From Novosphingobium beihaiense (GTDB lineage: Bacteria; Pseudomonadota; Alphaproteobacteria; Sphingomonadales; Sphingomonadaceae): DNA of 64,000 nucleotides. Under the pieces are notes generated by a model. That model was given only the letters and a program-made list of their open reading frames with translations, was not told where the DNA came from and made no database searches. How positions within the stretch are numbered: the stretch's first letter is position 1; each line of letters opens with the position of its first letter. Location: the NCBI RefSeq assembly GCF_022832375.1, contig NZ_JALHLG010000005.1, positions 372,001-436,000 of the forward strand, given 5' to 3'. Both the position numbers and the translations under genes were made by a program. This document shows, piece after piece, positions 42,341 through 51,426 of this stretch.

Positions 42341-43281
42341 CCACGTTTCTCCGGATTGACGAGGTCGTTGATGGCAATGGCGGCGCCCAGAACGAGGTGC
42401 GTTGCGAGGATCAGCCCGGCCATCAGCGTCATCAGCGCGCCGATGTCGCGTTCGTGGCCCAGCACGACGACGGCAATGCCAGCGAACAGCAAGTCCTTGT
42501 TGGGCATCAGCGGCAGGCGTGAGACCAGCAGACGCAAGGTCGAAAGATAGAGCCACCAGGTGAGCGGCACTTGCGGCAAGGCCAAATGCCACAGCACCGC
42601 CAGGAACACCGTGGACAGGACAATGCGGGCCAGATGGACCTGGGTAATCATGCCCAGTTCACCGCGCGCCAGCGAAAACACCCGGCGCCGGAACACCATC
42701 GCGAACAGGGAAATCGCCAGGATCACGCCCAGCGAGAGCGTGAGCATGCGGGTGTCGAGGCCGAGCTGGGTCGCGCCCAGCATCGGGAAGGCCACGATCA
42801 GCAGGGCCATGGTAACGGCATTGCCCGTCATCGCGGAGAGGATCGCCACGTCCTTCACGGCACCGAACGGGGCCGCTTCGAGTGAGACGCGGCGGCGGGC
42901 CCAGGTGTAGAAATAGGCCTCGCCGAGGTAGCCGAGCAGAAGCTCGTTATAGACCTTCTTGCGCAGCAGCGCGAGAAAACCGGCGGGAGGGATCTGCCAG
43001 AGGCGGCGGAAGATATACCACTCGCTGGCAGGCGTTATCAGGTAGTACCCCGCGAAAACCATCCAGAACGCCGGATTGGCCGGAACCATGGCGGCGAGGC
43101 GGGGAATATTCACGCCGCCCATTTCCAGGACGACTGCGGTGATCACGGCCAGCGAAAGCAGGATCGAAAAGATCGCATTGCGCCGCCGGTGTGCGGGCCG
43201 GTCCTGCGGGATCAGTTCGATGGCGGGGGCCCCGTTCATGACCGGCATCTCTGAAGCCAGGGCTGCTAAGGGTTTTGACAC
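42337..43281 (-). CDS. Multi-pass membrane protein, flippase-like (UPF0104/AglD-type)
   Basis: 314 residues with about eight hydrophobic segments (for example AIFSILLSLAVITAVVLEMG and PAFWMVFAGYYLITPASEW). It resembles lysylphosphatidylglycerol-synthase-type TM domain proteins, thought to act as lipid or lipid-glycan flippases. GTG 43281 is the best start because GGAGA lies 6 nt before it; ATG 43248 lacks a ribosome site. Between a GT4 gene and the DUF2141 gene, it is a plausible exporter of the product of the glycosyltransferases. Confidence 0.78.
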   Translation of the reverse strand: MSKPLAALASEMPVMNGAPAIELIPQDRPAHRRRNAIFSILLSLAVITAVVLEMGGVNIPRLAAMVPANPAFWMVFAGYYLITPASEWYIFRRLWQIPPAGFLALLRKKVYNELLLGYLGEAYFYTWARRRVSLEAAPFGAVKDVAILSAMTGNAVTMALLIVAFPMLGATQLGLDTRMLTLSLGVILAISLFAMVFRRRVFSLARGELGMITQVHLARIVLSTVFLAVLWHLALPQVPLTWWLYLSTLRLLVSRLPLMPNKDLLFAGIAVVVLGHERDIGALMTLMAGLILATHLVLGAAIAINDLVNPEKRG

Positions 43282-43306
43282 GATGTTCTCCGGAAGGCTT
43301 CGCGGA

Positions 43307-44497
43307 TCAGCGCAAGGGATGGCGGCCGGCGCGCGGAGACATGACGTCGAGGGCACGCTGATGGTGGGTTTCGTGGCGGCGGCTGCGGCTGAGTTCGCGC
43401 ATCATATCGAGGTAGCGGTGGGCGGCGTTCTCGACCTCGTAAGTCGCCGCGATGGCGCGGGCCCGCCCGTGGTCTGGCTGGAACTGGCGGATGCGAACGA
43501 GCCCTTCCGCAAATTGGTCTTCGTTTGCGCGCTCCACGAGAAGGCCGGTGCGGCCCCGGTCCAGCAGGCACGGCATGCTGACGCAGCAATCGGTGGCGAG
43601 CACCGGCAGTCCTGCCGCCAGCGCTTCCACGATCACGCCGGGCAAGCCTTCGTAGTCCGAACTCAGCACGAAGGCGTCCGCTTCGGCCAGCAGCGGGTCT
43701 ATGCTGGCGAGATGGCCGGGAAACCGCACGCGACCGGCAATGCCCAGCGTCGCGGCAAGTTCTTCCAGCGCGGGCCGCTCGGCGCCTTCGCCTGCAATCG
43801 TCAGCGTGTCGTGAGGGCGGGCAACGCGCGCGAAGGCCCGCAGCAGCATGGGAAAGTTCTTCTGAGGCGCCAGGCGCCCGGCCGCGAGATAGCTGGTGCT
43901 CCACGCTGCCTTCGGCCTGGGTTCGAGCTTGGCCAGGTTGCGCAATCTCTTGCGGGTGATCACGGGATTGGCGATGACCGGCACTTGCTGGGGACGGGCC
44001 AGAGTGGTGCGGCAGATCTCCTGCCGCATCGGTTCGGACAGGCTTACGAGGCGGTCGAACAGGGCGCCTTGTATCCGCAGCCAGCGGGAATAGCCGCGCC
44101 GCATGACGGGGGCCATGTCCGGCCGGTCGAGCGCATTGCTGACCTTGAGAACCATCGGCGGCGCATGTTCGCCCAGCAGGACTTTCATGGCCGCGGCGAC
44201 AACGGCATAAGTATTGCCCGGGCAGAACAGAACGTCGCTGCCGTTCTTCAACAGGTAGCTGAACAGGCAGTGGATCATCCAGGGCGTTTCCCAGGATGCG
44301 GTCGGAAAGCGGGTGGGAATGCGCCAGTAGTCGAGCGCCGGGGCGCTGCACAAGTTGGGGCTGCCCGAACGCCCCAGAACCACAGTTACCTCGTGTCCGG
44401 CCCGGTCCCATTCGGACGCGAGCCCGAGCGCGACGCGTTCGACGCCGCCGGGATCGAGACTATGGATCGGGATTGTGATCCTGAGTGGTCCTTGCAT
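43307..44497 (-). CDS. Glycosyltransferase family 4 protein
   Basis: 396 residues, GT-B fold. N-terminal SLDPGGVERVALGLASEW is the acceptor-domain loop; the donor domain has YLAAGRLAPQKNFPMLL, then LASIDPLLAEADAFVLSSDYEGLPGVIVEALAAGLP (E-x7-E). Arg-rich C-terminal tail of about 35 residues. First gene of the GT4/flippase/DUF2141/GT4 run. The 25-bp gap to the next start codon holds its ribosome site. Confidence 0.9.
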   Translation of the reverse strand: MQGPLRITIPIHSLDPGGVERVALGLASEWDRAGHEVTVVLGRSGSPNLCSAPALDYWRIPTRFPTASWETPWMIHCLFSYLLKNGSDVLFCPGNTYAVVAAAMKVLLGEHAPPMVLKVSNALDRPDMAPVMRRGYSRWLRIQGALFDRLVSLSEPMRQEICRTTLARPQQVPVIANPVITRKRLRNLAKLEPRPKAAWSTSYLAAGRLAPQKNFPMLLRAFARVARPHDTLTIAGEGAERPALEELAATLGIAGRVRFPGHLASIDPLLAEADAFVLSSDYEGLPGVIVEALAAGLPVLATDCCVSMPCLLDRGRTGLLVERANEDQFAEGLVRIRQFQPDHGRARAIAATYEVENAAHRYLDMMRELSRSRRHETHHQRALDVMSPRAGRHPLR

Positions 44498-44664
44498 GAT
44501 CGATCAGACGTCGCCGCCCCTGGCTATCCGCAGTATGCGAAAGGAAGTTTTTTGATGTTCGCGGCCGGGCTCTATGGATCGTGCATGTCGGGTTCGTGAC
44601 GGCGGCCTTGCCTGTCATCCAGGTGACGTGCCCGCGCCTTCAAAGTGCCATTATTGGCGCCAGG

Positions 44665-45435
44665 TTATTGAATTTCCGCGTACTTCGATGGCGTGTGAGA
44701 GGCCGCGAAGCGGCGCAGCGTCCTATCGATGCTGGAAAGCAAGGACTCTTTCGTGACATCGCCGGGGTGAACAGCGATGCGAACGGTGCGGGTGAGGGGC
44801 AGCGTCTGCCGGGCCAGCGCGGCGAAAGCGAGCGAAGAGGCCGTGCGCATCGGCGAGCGGCTGGCCCAGGTGATCACCGGGCCTTTGGCCAGCGTGTTTC
44901 CGGTTGCCGCGTTCCAGACTTTCCAGTGATCTTCGGCCAGCGCGAACCCGGCCTTTGCAAGCGCCGAACGCGCGCCCTCGCCATAGAGCCAGGCCGGGGC
45001 GATGAACCCGGCGGTTTCGCGGCCGGTGATGTCTTCGATCAGTGCCTTGCCATCGCGCATGCGCTGCAAGGCGGTGGCTTCGTCAAGGCCGAGGAACTCG
45101 CCTTCGCCCGCGGTCATGTGGCGGGCCTTGAACTGTGCCGTGCCGCTGCTGTGCGTGGCGCTGTCGCGGTGGAACCAGCCATGCACGAACATTTCGATCC
45201 CGGCATCGGCCCAGCCGCGCAGCCTGGCCTGGAACGCCGGATTGGCGCGCAGCGGATGCTGGCCCCAGTGATCCGGCACGACCAGCATGGCGAACCGCGG
45301 TCCGCCCAGCCGCGCTTCCAGCAGGCCGTAAAGCTGCTCGACCTGCCGTTCCGAACCCGGACCGACATCGTGAATGGACGCAAGAAGGCGTTTACGGACG
45401 GAAGGCTGGGAGGCAGGCTGGGACATGGCACGCAT
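44665..45435 (-). CDS. Polysaccharide deacetylase-like protein (DUF2334)
   Basis: 256 residues with the NodB-homology-type fold used by DUF2334 proteins. SIHDVGPGSERQVEQLY carries the first His/Asp pair and FVHGWFHRDS the second metal His group; a C-terminal His is in RIAVHPGDV. It probably removes acetyl groups from a sugar polymer or lipid-glycan. No signal peptide is seen. It precedes the GT4 cluster on the same strand after 167 bp without an obvious gene. ATG 45426 is an alternative start. Confidence 0.8.
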   Translation of the reverse strand: MRAMSQPASQPSVRKRLLASIHDVGPGSERQVEQLYGLLEARLGGPRFAMLVVPDHWGQHPLRANPAFQARLRGWADAGIEMFVHGWFHRDSATHSSGTAQFKARHMTAGEGEFLGLDEATALQRMRDGKALIEDITGRETAGFIAPAWLYGEGARSALAKAGFALAEDHWKVWNAATGNTLAKGPVITWASRSPMRTASSLAFAALARQTLPLTRTVRIAVHPGDVTKESLLSSIDRTLRRFAASHTPSKYAEIQ

Positions 45436-45497
45436 CTAGAGTTGAACGATGACGACGCCGCGACACGACTCCCTCCGCAGTGCCTTATGCAGAATTT

Positions 45498-47375
45498 TCA
45501 GCCGCCCATGACCGCTTCCAGCGCCTCGCTGGCGTCGAGCCAGGCCAGTTCGGCCTCTTCCAGACTGGCGGTCGTCTCCGCGTGGCGCTTGCCGATCTCA
45601 CCGATGGCGAGGTCTTTGAGATCGCCCTTGGCCGCGGCCGGATCGAGCAGTGCGGCATCGAGCGCTGCGATCTGCTGTTGCAGCCGGGTCATCCGGGTTT
45701 CTGCTTCGGTGACTTTGCGGCGCAGGGCCTTCAGTTCCTCGCGGGAGAGCGTGGGTGTTTTGCGGGCGGGTTTGTCTTCGCGCTTGCCGGGCTTGTCCTC
45801 GGCCTTGGGCTGGTTGCGGCCCAGAACGAAATCGACGTAATCGGCCATCGATCCGTCATAGGGCTTTGCCGTGCCCTGATCGACGAGGACCAGACGGTCT
45901 GCGGCCAGTTCCACCATGTGCCGGTCGTGGCTGACGAGGATGACTGCGCCTTCGAAGGCATTGAGCGCCTGCACCAGAGCTTCGCGCGCATCGACATCGA
46001 GGTGGTTGGTCGGCTCGTCGAGGATGAGCATGTGCGGGGCATCGCGCGTAACCAGCGCCAGCGCCAGCCGCGCCCGCTCGCCGCCGGACAATGTGCGGGT
46101 TTCGGCGGTGGCCCGGTCGCCCGAAAAGCCGAAGCGGCCAAGCTGGCCGCGCACGGCGACCGGCGGCTTGCCCGGCATGGCCCGCGTCATCAGTTCCAGC
46201 GGCGTGGAATCGGCAGGCAGTTCCTCCACCTGATACTGCGTGAAATAGCCGATGCGGATCTTGGGCGAGAAGCTGAGCGATCCTTCCATCGGCTCCATCT
46301 GGCGGGCCAGAAGCCGGGCCAGCGTCGTCTTGCCGTTGCCGTTGCGGCCGAGCAGGGCGATGCGGTCTTCCGGATCGATGCGCAAGTTCAGCCGCCGCAG
46401 CACGGGCTCTCCGGGGGTGTAGCCAACGGCGGCGAGGTCCATCGTGACGAGCGGCGGGCGCAACTCGTCCGGACTGGGAAAATCGAAGCTCATCGAGGGA
46501 TCTTCGCTCATCGCCGCGATCGGCTGCATTCTTGCCAGCATCTTGGCGCGCGACTGTGCCTGTTTGGCGGTGGAGGCGCGCGCCGAATTGCGGGCCACAT
46601 AGTCCGCCAGCTTTTTGCGCTGCGCGTCCTGATTGGCGCGGGCAGCGGCGGCCTGTGCGGCGCGTTCGGCGCGCAGGCGCTCGAAACTGTCGTAAGAACC
46701 GGGATAGAGCGTCAGCTTGCCGCCCTGCAGGTGCAGGATGTGATCGGCCACGGTGTTGAGCAGGTCGCGCTCGTGGCTGATGATCAGCAAGGTGCCGGGA
46801 TAGCTTTGCAGGAAGTTTTCCAGCCACAGTGTTGCTTCGAGGTCGAGGTGGTTGGACGGTTCGTCCAGCAGCAGCACGTCGGGCTGGGAAAACAGCAGCG
46901 CGGCCAGCGCCACGCGCATCTTCCACCCGCCGGAAAAGCTGTCCAGCGGCTGCGCCTGCATCGCCTCATCGAAACCCAGGCCAACGAGAATGCGCGCGGC
47001 GCGGGCGGGCGCGGCATAGGCATCGATCGCGATCAGCCGCTCGTGGACGTCGCCCAGGCGGTTGGGGTCGGTGCAGGTCTCGGACTCCGCCAGCAGGGCG
47101 GTGCGCTCTGCGTCCGCTTCCAGCACCGCCTCGAACGGGGTGCGGGTGCCGCTGGGCGCTTCCTGCGCGATATAGCCCAGGCGCGCGCGCTTGGGCATCT
47201 CGATGGCGCCGCCGTCGGGCTCCAGTTCGCCGATGATCGTCTTGACCAGAGTCGACTTGCCCGCGCCGTTCCGGCCGATGAGGCCGGTCTTGCCGGATTG
47301 GGGCAGCGTTGCGCTGGCTCCGTCCAGGATGGTTCGTCCGCCCAGCCGCACTGTGATATCTCTGATCGTCAACAT
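45498..47375 (-). CDS. ABC-F family ATPase (Uup/YheS-like)
   Basis: 625 residues with two soluble ABC cassettes: GLIGRNGAGKSTL, SGGWKMRVALAALL and LLLDEPSNHLD, then LLGRNGNGKTTL, SGGERARLALALV and LILDEPTNHLD. A P-site tRNA interaction linker (rich in Ala, Arg, Lys) joins them, and a C-terminal coiled coil (LSREELKALRRKVTEAETRM) follows. No membrane domain, so it acts on the ribosome rather than as a transporter. The ATG at 47375 (MLTIRDITVRLGG) begins exactly where the ATPase fold starts. Confidence 0.93.
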   Translation of the reverse strand: MLTIRDITVRLGGRTILDGASATLPQSGKTGLIGRNGAGKSTLVKTIIGELEPDGGAIEMPKRARLGYIAQEAPSGTRTPFEAVLEADAERTALLAESETCTDPNRLGDVHERLIAIDAYAAPARAARILVGLGFDEAMQAQPLDSFSGGWKMRVALAALLFSQPDVLLLDEPSNHLDLEATLWLENFLQSYPGTLLIISHERDLLNTVADHILHLQGGKLTLYPGSYDSFERLRAERAAQAAAARANQDAQRKKLADYVARNSARASTAKQAQSRAKMLARMQPIAAMSEDPSMSFDFPSPDELRPPLVTMDLAAVGYTPGEPVLRRLNLRIDPEDRIALLGRNGNGKTTLARLLARQMEPMEGSLSFSPKIRIGYFTQYQVEELPADSTPLELMTRAMPGKPPVAVRGQLGRFGFSGDRATAETRTLSGGERARLALALVTRDAPHMLILDEPTNHLDVDAREALVQALNAFEGAVILVSHDRHMVELAADRLVLVDQGTAKPYDGSMADYVDFVLGRNQPKAEDKPGKREDKPARKTPTLSREELKALRRKVTEAETRMTRLQQQIAALDAALLDPAAAKGDLKDLAIGEIGKRHAETTASLEEAELAWLDASEALEAVMGG

Positions 47376-47518
47376 GCCGGGGCGCCTAGCAGGCCATGCG
47401 TGGAAAGCAAAACGGCCTTGCGTTTGCCCGTGTTTGGATTGATCTGCTGCAATGCAGTGACATGATGGTGTAAGCACAAGCCGTCAGGTAATCCCCCCGG
47501 CCCGGCGAAGGAGTGCCG

Positions 47519-48520
47519 ATGAAAAAATCCGTGATCGGCGCCGCCTTGCTGGCGGTGCTTGTTGGCGCCACAGCGATCTGGCTGGTGTCACGCAGTGGCC
47601 GCGATGCCAATACGCTGGTCCTGCAAGGCAATGTCGATTTGCGCCAGGTTTCGCTCGCCTTCGATGGCAACGGCCGCATCGAGGCGCTCCATGCCGAAGA
47701 GGGGGACAGGGTCAAGGCAGGGGCCTTGCTCGCCGAACTCGATACGCAAACGCTCTCGCTTCAGGCGGAGCAGGCGAAGGCGAAAATGGCGGCCGACCGG
47801 CAGACCTTGCTGCGCATGGAGCACGGTTCCCGTCCCGAGGAAATCACTCAGGCCCGCGATCGTCTTGATGCCGCCGAAGCCGATGCGGCGCGGGCCGCAG
47901 CCGATCTTTCCCGTTTGCGGCAGGTTGCCGCGAGCACGGGCGGGAAAGGCGTCAGCGCACAGGAAATCGACCGCGCCGCCGCCGCGGCCAAGGCTTCTGA
48001 GGCGCAGGCGGGGCAAGCGGGGGAAGCCTTGCAGCTTGCGATCAAAGGGCCGCGTGCGGAAGATATCGAAGCGGCAAAGGCGCAGCTCAAGGCAGCGCAG
48101 GCCGCCTTCGCGCTCTATCGCCACCGGATCGATCAGGGCGAATTGCACGCACCGGAAGATGCCGTGGTGCGCTCGCGCCTCGCGGAAGTGGGAGATATGG
48201 CCTCGCCGCAGCGGCCCGTGTTCGAACTGGCGCTGACCAGCCCGAAATGGGTCCGCGTCTATGTCAACGAAGCCGATCTCGGCCGGGTCAAGCCGGGCAT
48301 GGCGGCTGAAGTCACGACCGATACCGCTCCGGACAAGCCGGTTCCTGGCACGGTCGGCTATATTTCCTCGGTCGCCGAATTCACGCCCAAGGCGGTCGAG
48401 ACCGAAGATCTGCGCACGGCGCTGGTCTATGAAGTGCGGGTGAGGGTGAAGGACAAGGACGGGGCCCTGCGCCTTGGCCAGCCGGTCACAGTCAAGCTGC
48501 AGACCGGGCCGGAGGCGTGA
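47519..48520 (+). CDS. HlyD/EmrA-type periplasmic adaptor of an ABC exporter
   Basis: 333-residue membrane-fusion protein. A single N-terminal anchor (VIGAALLAVLVGATAIWLVS) is followed by split lipoyl/barrel segments (GNVDLRQVSLAFDGNGRIEA, GELHAPEDAVVRSRLAEVGD) and a long coiled-coil hairpin (about 80-190). It resembles YbhG. Start ATG 47519 follows AAGGAG with 7-nt spacing. First gene of a five-gene exporter; the stop overlaps the ATPase gene (GTGA). Confidence 0.92.
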   Translation: MKKSVIGAALLAVLVGATAIWLVSRSGRDANTLVLQGNVDLRQVSLAFDGNGRIEALHAEEGDRVKAGALLAELDTQTLSLQAEQAKAKMAADRQTLLRMEHGSRPEEITQARDRLDAAEADAARAAADLSRLRQVAASTGGKGVSAQEIDRAAAAAKASEAQAGQAGEALQLAIKGPRAEDIEAAKAQLKAAQAAFALYRHRIDQGELHAPEDAVVRSRLAEVGDMASPQRPVFELALTSPKWVRVYVNEADLGRVKPGMAAEVTTDTAPDKPVPGTVGYISSVAEFTPKAVETEDLRTALVYEVRVRVKDKDGALRLGQPVTVKLQTGPEA

Positions 48521-50295
48521 GCGATACGCCGCCCAGCGTTGTCATCGAAGGGTTGAGTAAGCGGTTTGACGGCCCCGATGGCAAACCTTTTGAGGCGATC
48601 GGCGGTATCTCGCTGTCGATCCGTCCGGGCACGCTGACGGCTTTCGTCGGCCCCGACGGGGCGGGCAAGACGACGCTGATGCGGATGATGGCCGGCTTGC
48701 TGAGGCCGGACGGGGGGCGGCTGCAGGTGCTGGGAATAGACCTGTCTGTCGATCCGCAGGAAGTGCAGAACCGGATCAGCTACATGCCGCAGCGCTTCGG
48801 TCTGTATGAAGATCTTTCGGTGCAGGAAAACCTCGATCTCTATGCGGATCTGCATGGCGTGGCTGCGGATGTGCGCAAGGAGCGTTTTGCCCGCTTGCTG
48901 GCGATGACCGATCTGGCGCGGTTCACCGGGCGCCCGGCGGGCAAGCTTTCGGGTGGCATGAAGCAGAAGCTGGGGCTGGCCTGCACGCTGGTGCGAGTTC
49001 CGGACCTGCTCCTCCTCGATGAACCCAGCGTTGGTGTCGATCCGTTGTCCCGGCGGGACTTGTGGGAGATCATTGACCAGATCATCGCGGCCGAAGGGCT
49101 CAGCGTGATCGTGAGCACGGCCTATATGGATGAGGCGGAGCACTGCGGCCACGTGTTCGTGCTCAATCAGGGCAAGCTGCTCGCGGAAGGGAGCCCAGCG
49201 GAGCTTCGGGATAGAGCCAAGGGGCTGACCCATGTCGTCACGCCCGAACCCGGTGTCCCTGCGCGCGATCTTCAGGCGCGCATGATCGATGCGCCAGATC
49301 TTGTCGCCGATGCCGTGCCCAGCGGCGGGCAAGTGCGTTTCATCTGCCAGCCCGGGTGCGACACGGCCGCCTTGAAGAGCTTGCTGCACGGTTGCGATTG
49401 CCAGCCGCGCAAGGAGGAGCTGGAAGATGCTTTCATGCTCCTGCTTCACCAGAACAAGGGATCAGAAGAGGGCGGCGCAGCTTCTCCGCCGCCGTTGGCA
49501 TCGGAAGCGCCTGTCACCGAGATCAATGGCAACGGCGATGGCCCGGTGATCGCGGTGCGGGATCTCGTGCGCCGGTTTGGCGATTTTACCGCTGTCGCCA
49601 ACACCAGTTTCGAGGTGAAGCGGGGGGAGATCTTCGGCCTTCTCGGACCCAACGGTGCGGGCAAGACCACAACGTTCCGGATGCTCTGCGGCCTGCTGCC
49701 CGCCACTAGCGGAGAGCTGCAGGTGGCGGGTGTCAATTTGCGCAAGGCGCGGGCTGCCGCGCGGGCGCGCATCGGCTATGTCGCGCAGAAGTTTTCGCTC
49801 TATTCGAACCTTTCGGTTTACGAGAACCTGGATTTCTTCGGGGGCGCCTATGGGCTGCGGGGCAAGGCGCGGCAGGACCGCGTGAACGAAATCATTCGCC
49901 AGTTCGATCTCGATCCCGATGCGCAGAGCGGCAATCTGCCGCTGGGTTACAAGCAGCGCCTCGCCATGGCGGCCGGGCTGCTGCACGAGCCGGAAATCCT
50001 GTTTCTGGACGAACCCACCAGCGGCATCGATCCGCTGGCCCGCCGTGCGTTCTGGCGCACCATCACGGCCCTGTCTCAGGCAGGCGTGACGGTGGTGGTG
50101 ACGACGCACTTCATGGAAGAAGCGGAATATTGCGACCGCATCGCGATCCAGGATGCCGGACGCCTGCTGGCACTCGGCACGCCGCGCGAAGTGCGTGAGC
50201 GCTCCGGCATCACCGAAGGGAATATGAACGAGGCTTTCATCGCGATTGTCGAACAGGCGCGCGCCGCTGGAACGAATGGGCGCGAGGCGGCATGA
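48517..50295 (+). CDS. Double-cassette ABC transporter ATPase (YbhF-like)
   Basis: 592 residues with two ABC domains in one chain: VGPDGAGKTTLMRMMAG with LSGGMKQKLGLACTL and LLLDEPSVGVDPL, then LLGPNGAGKTTTFRMLCG and a second Walker B LFLDEPTSGIDPLARR. The second cassette's signature is degenerate (LPLGYKQRLAMAAGL). It powers the paired permeases encoded next. GTG start inside the adaptor stop. Substrates of this family include cations, antibiotics and organic solvents; which one here is unknown. Confidence 0.93.
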   Translation: MSDTPPSVVIEGLSKRFDGPDGKPFEAIGGISLSIRPGTLTAFVGPDGAGKTTLMRMMAGLLRPDGGRLQVLGIDLSVDPQEVQNRISYMPQRFGLYEDLSVQENLDLYADLHGVAADVRKERFARLLAMTDLARFTGRPAGKLSGGMKQKLGLACTLVRVPDLLLLDEPSVGVDPLSRRDLWEIIDQIIAAEGLSVIVSTAYMDEAEHCGHVFVLNQGKLLAEGSPAELRDRAKGLTHVVTPEPGVPARDLQARMIDAPDLVADAVPSGGQVRFICQPGCDTAALKSLLHGCDCQPRKEELEDAFMLLLHQNKGSEEGGAASPPPLASEAPVTEINGNGDGPVIAVRDLVRRFGDFTAVANTSFEVKRGEIFGLLGPNGAGKTTTFRMLCGLLPATSGELQVAGVNLRKARAAARARIGYVAQKFSLYSNLSVYENLDFFGGAYGLRGKARQDRVNEIIRQFDLDPDAQSGNLPLGYKQRLAMAAGLLHEPEILFLDEPTSGIDPLARRAFWRTITALSQAGVTVVVTTHFMEEAEYCDRIAIQDAGRLLALGTPREVRERSGITEGNMNEAFIAIVEQARAAGTNGREAA

Positions 50296-51422
50296 GCGGG
50301 GCGGCGTTCAAGATCCGGCTCGCCGCTCTGGTGCGAAAGGAGGCGCGGCAGATGCTGCGCGACCGCGCCAATCTTTTGGTCGGCCTGCTCTTGCCCGTCG
50401 TTCTTATCCTGCTGTTCGGTTACGGTCTTTCGTTCGATGTGAAGAATGCACCAGTGGCATTGGTCATGGACAGCAATTCGGCTGCCGCGCGGGAAGCCGT
50501 CTCGGGGATTGGCGGATCGCGCTATCTGGTGCCGGTGCGGGTGGGCAGCATGGCGCAGGCCGAGACGCTGATGCGTGCGGGCAAGGTCGATGCGATCGTG
50601 CGGGTTCCGATCGATTTCGCCGAGCAGCAGGCGCGCGGCCACGCGCAAATCCAGCTCATCCTGAACGGCATCGATTCGACGACGGCAACGACACTGGAAG
50701 CCTATATCGGCGGTGCCTTGGGGACCGTCGCGCTGCGCCGGATTGATCGCGGCACGGGTGGTGCTGACGGTGCGGGCGGCGTGTCGGTGGTGCAGCGGAC
50801 GTGGTTCAATGAAGCCGGGATCAGCGCATGGTATCTCGTGCCCGGCCTCGTCGCGCTGATCATGACTTTGGTGGGGGCGTTCCTCACTTCTCTTCTGATC
50901 GCGCGCGAATGGGAACGCGGCACGCTGGAGGCTCTGTTTGTCACGCCGGTGCGGCCGCTCGAACTCGTGCTGGCCAAGGTTGCGCCGTACCTTGTCATCG
51001 GTCTGATCGATCTGGTCATGTGTATCGTCGCAGCCCGTATCCTGTTCGAAGTGCCGATACGCGGTTCGCTGCTGGCTATCCTGCTCTCGTCGATGGCCTA
51101 TCTGATCGTCTCTCTGCTCCTGGGGCTGTTCATCTCCGGCGTGACCCGCAACCAGTTCGCGGCCAGCCAGATGGCGTTGCTGACCAGCTTCATGCCCGCC
51201 ATGATGCTGTCCGGCTTCGTGTTCGATCTGCGCAATGTTCCGCTGGCCGTAAAGGTGGTCAGCCAGATCGTGCCTGCAACGCATTTCATGGGCGTGATCA
51301 AGAGCCTGTTCCTGGCCGGAACCGATTGGGGCATGGTGCTGCGGGGATGCGCGATCATGATGGGCTATTCGCTGGTGCTTCTGGCCCTGACCTGGCGCAC
51401 CGTGCGCAAGAAACTGGATTAG
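50292..51422 (+). CDS. ABC-2 type permease (YbhS-like)
   Basis: 376 residues. One N-terminal membrane helix (ANLLVGLLLPVVLILLFGYG), a periplasmic loop of about 150 residues, then five more helices (WYLVPGLVALIMTLVGAFLT onward) with the ABC-2 signature EWERGTLEALFVTPVRPLEL. ATGA overlap with the ATPase gene. Forms the inner-membrane channel with the next gene's product. Confidence 0.92.
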   Translation: MSGAAFKIRLAALVRKEARQMLRDRANLLVGLLLPVVLILLFGYGLSFDVKNAPVALVMDSNSAAAREAVSGIGGSRYLVPVRVGSMAQAETLMRAGKVDAIVRVPIDFAEQQARGHAQIQLILNGIDSTTATTLEAYIGGALGTVALRRIDRGTGGADGAGGVSVVQRTWFNEAGISAWYLVPGLVALIMTLVGAFLTSLLIAREWERGTLEALFVTPVRPLELVLAKVAPYLVIGLIDLVMCIVAARILFEVPIRGSLLAILLSSMAYLIVSLLLGLFISGVTRNQFAASQMALLTSFMPAMMLSGFVFDLRNVPLAVKVVSQIVPATHFMGVIKSLFLAGTDWGMVLRGCAIMMGYSLVLLALTWRTVRKKLD

Positions 51423-51426
51423 GGCC

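Noticed and set aside
45480..47465. A 660-codon open frame opposite the ABC-F gene
   Set aside because: Antisense shadow of a high-GC coding region; composition is Gly/Ala/Arg-rich and no family is recognisable.
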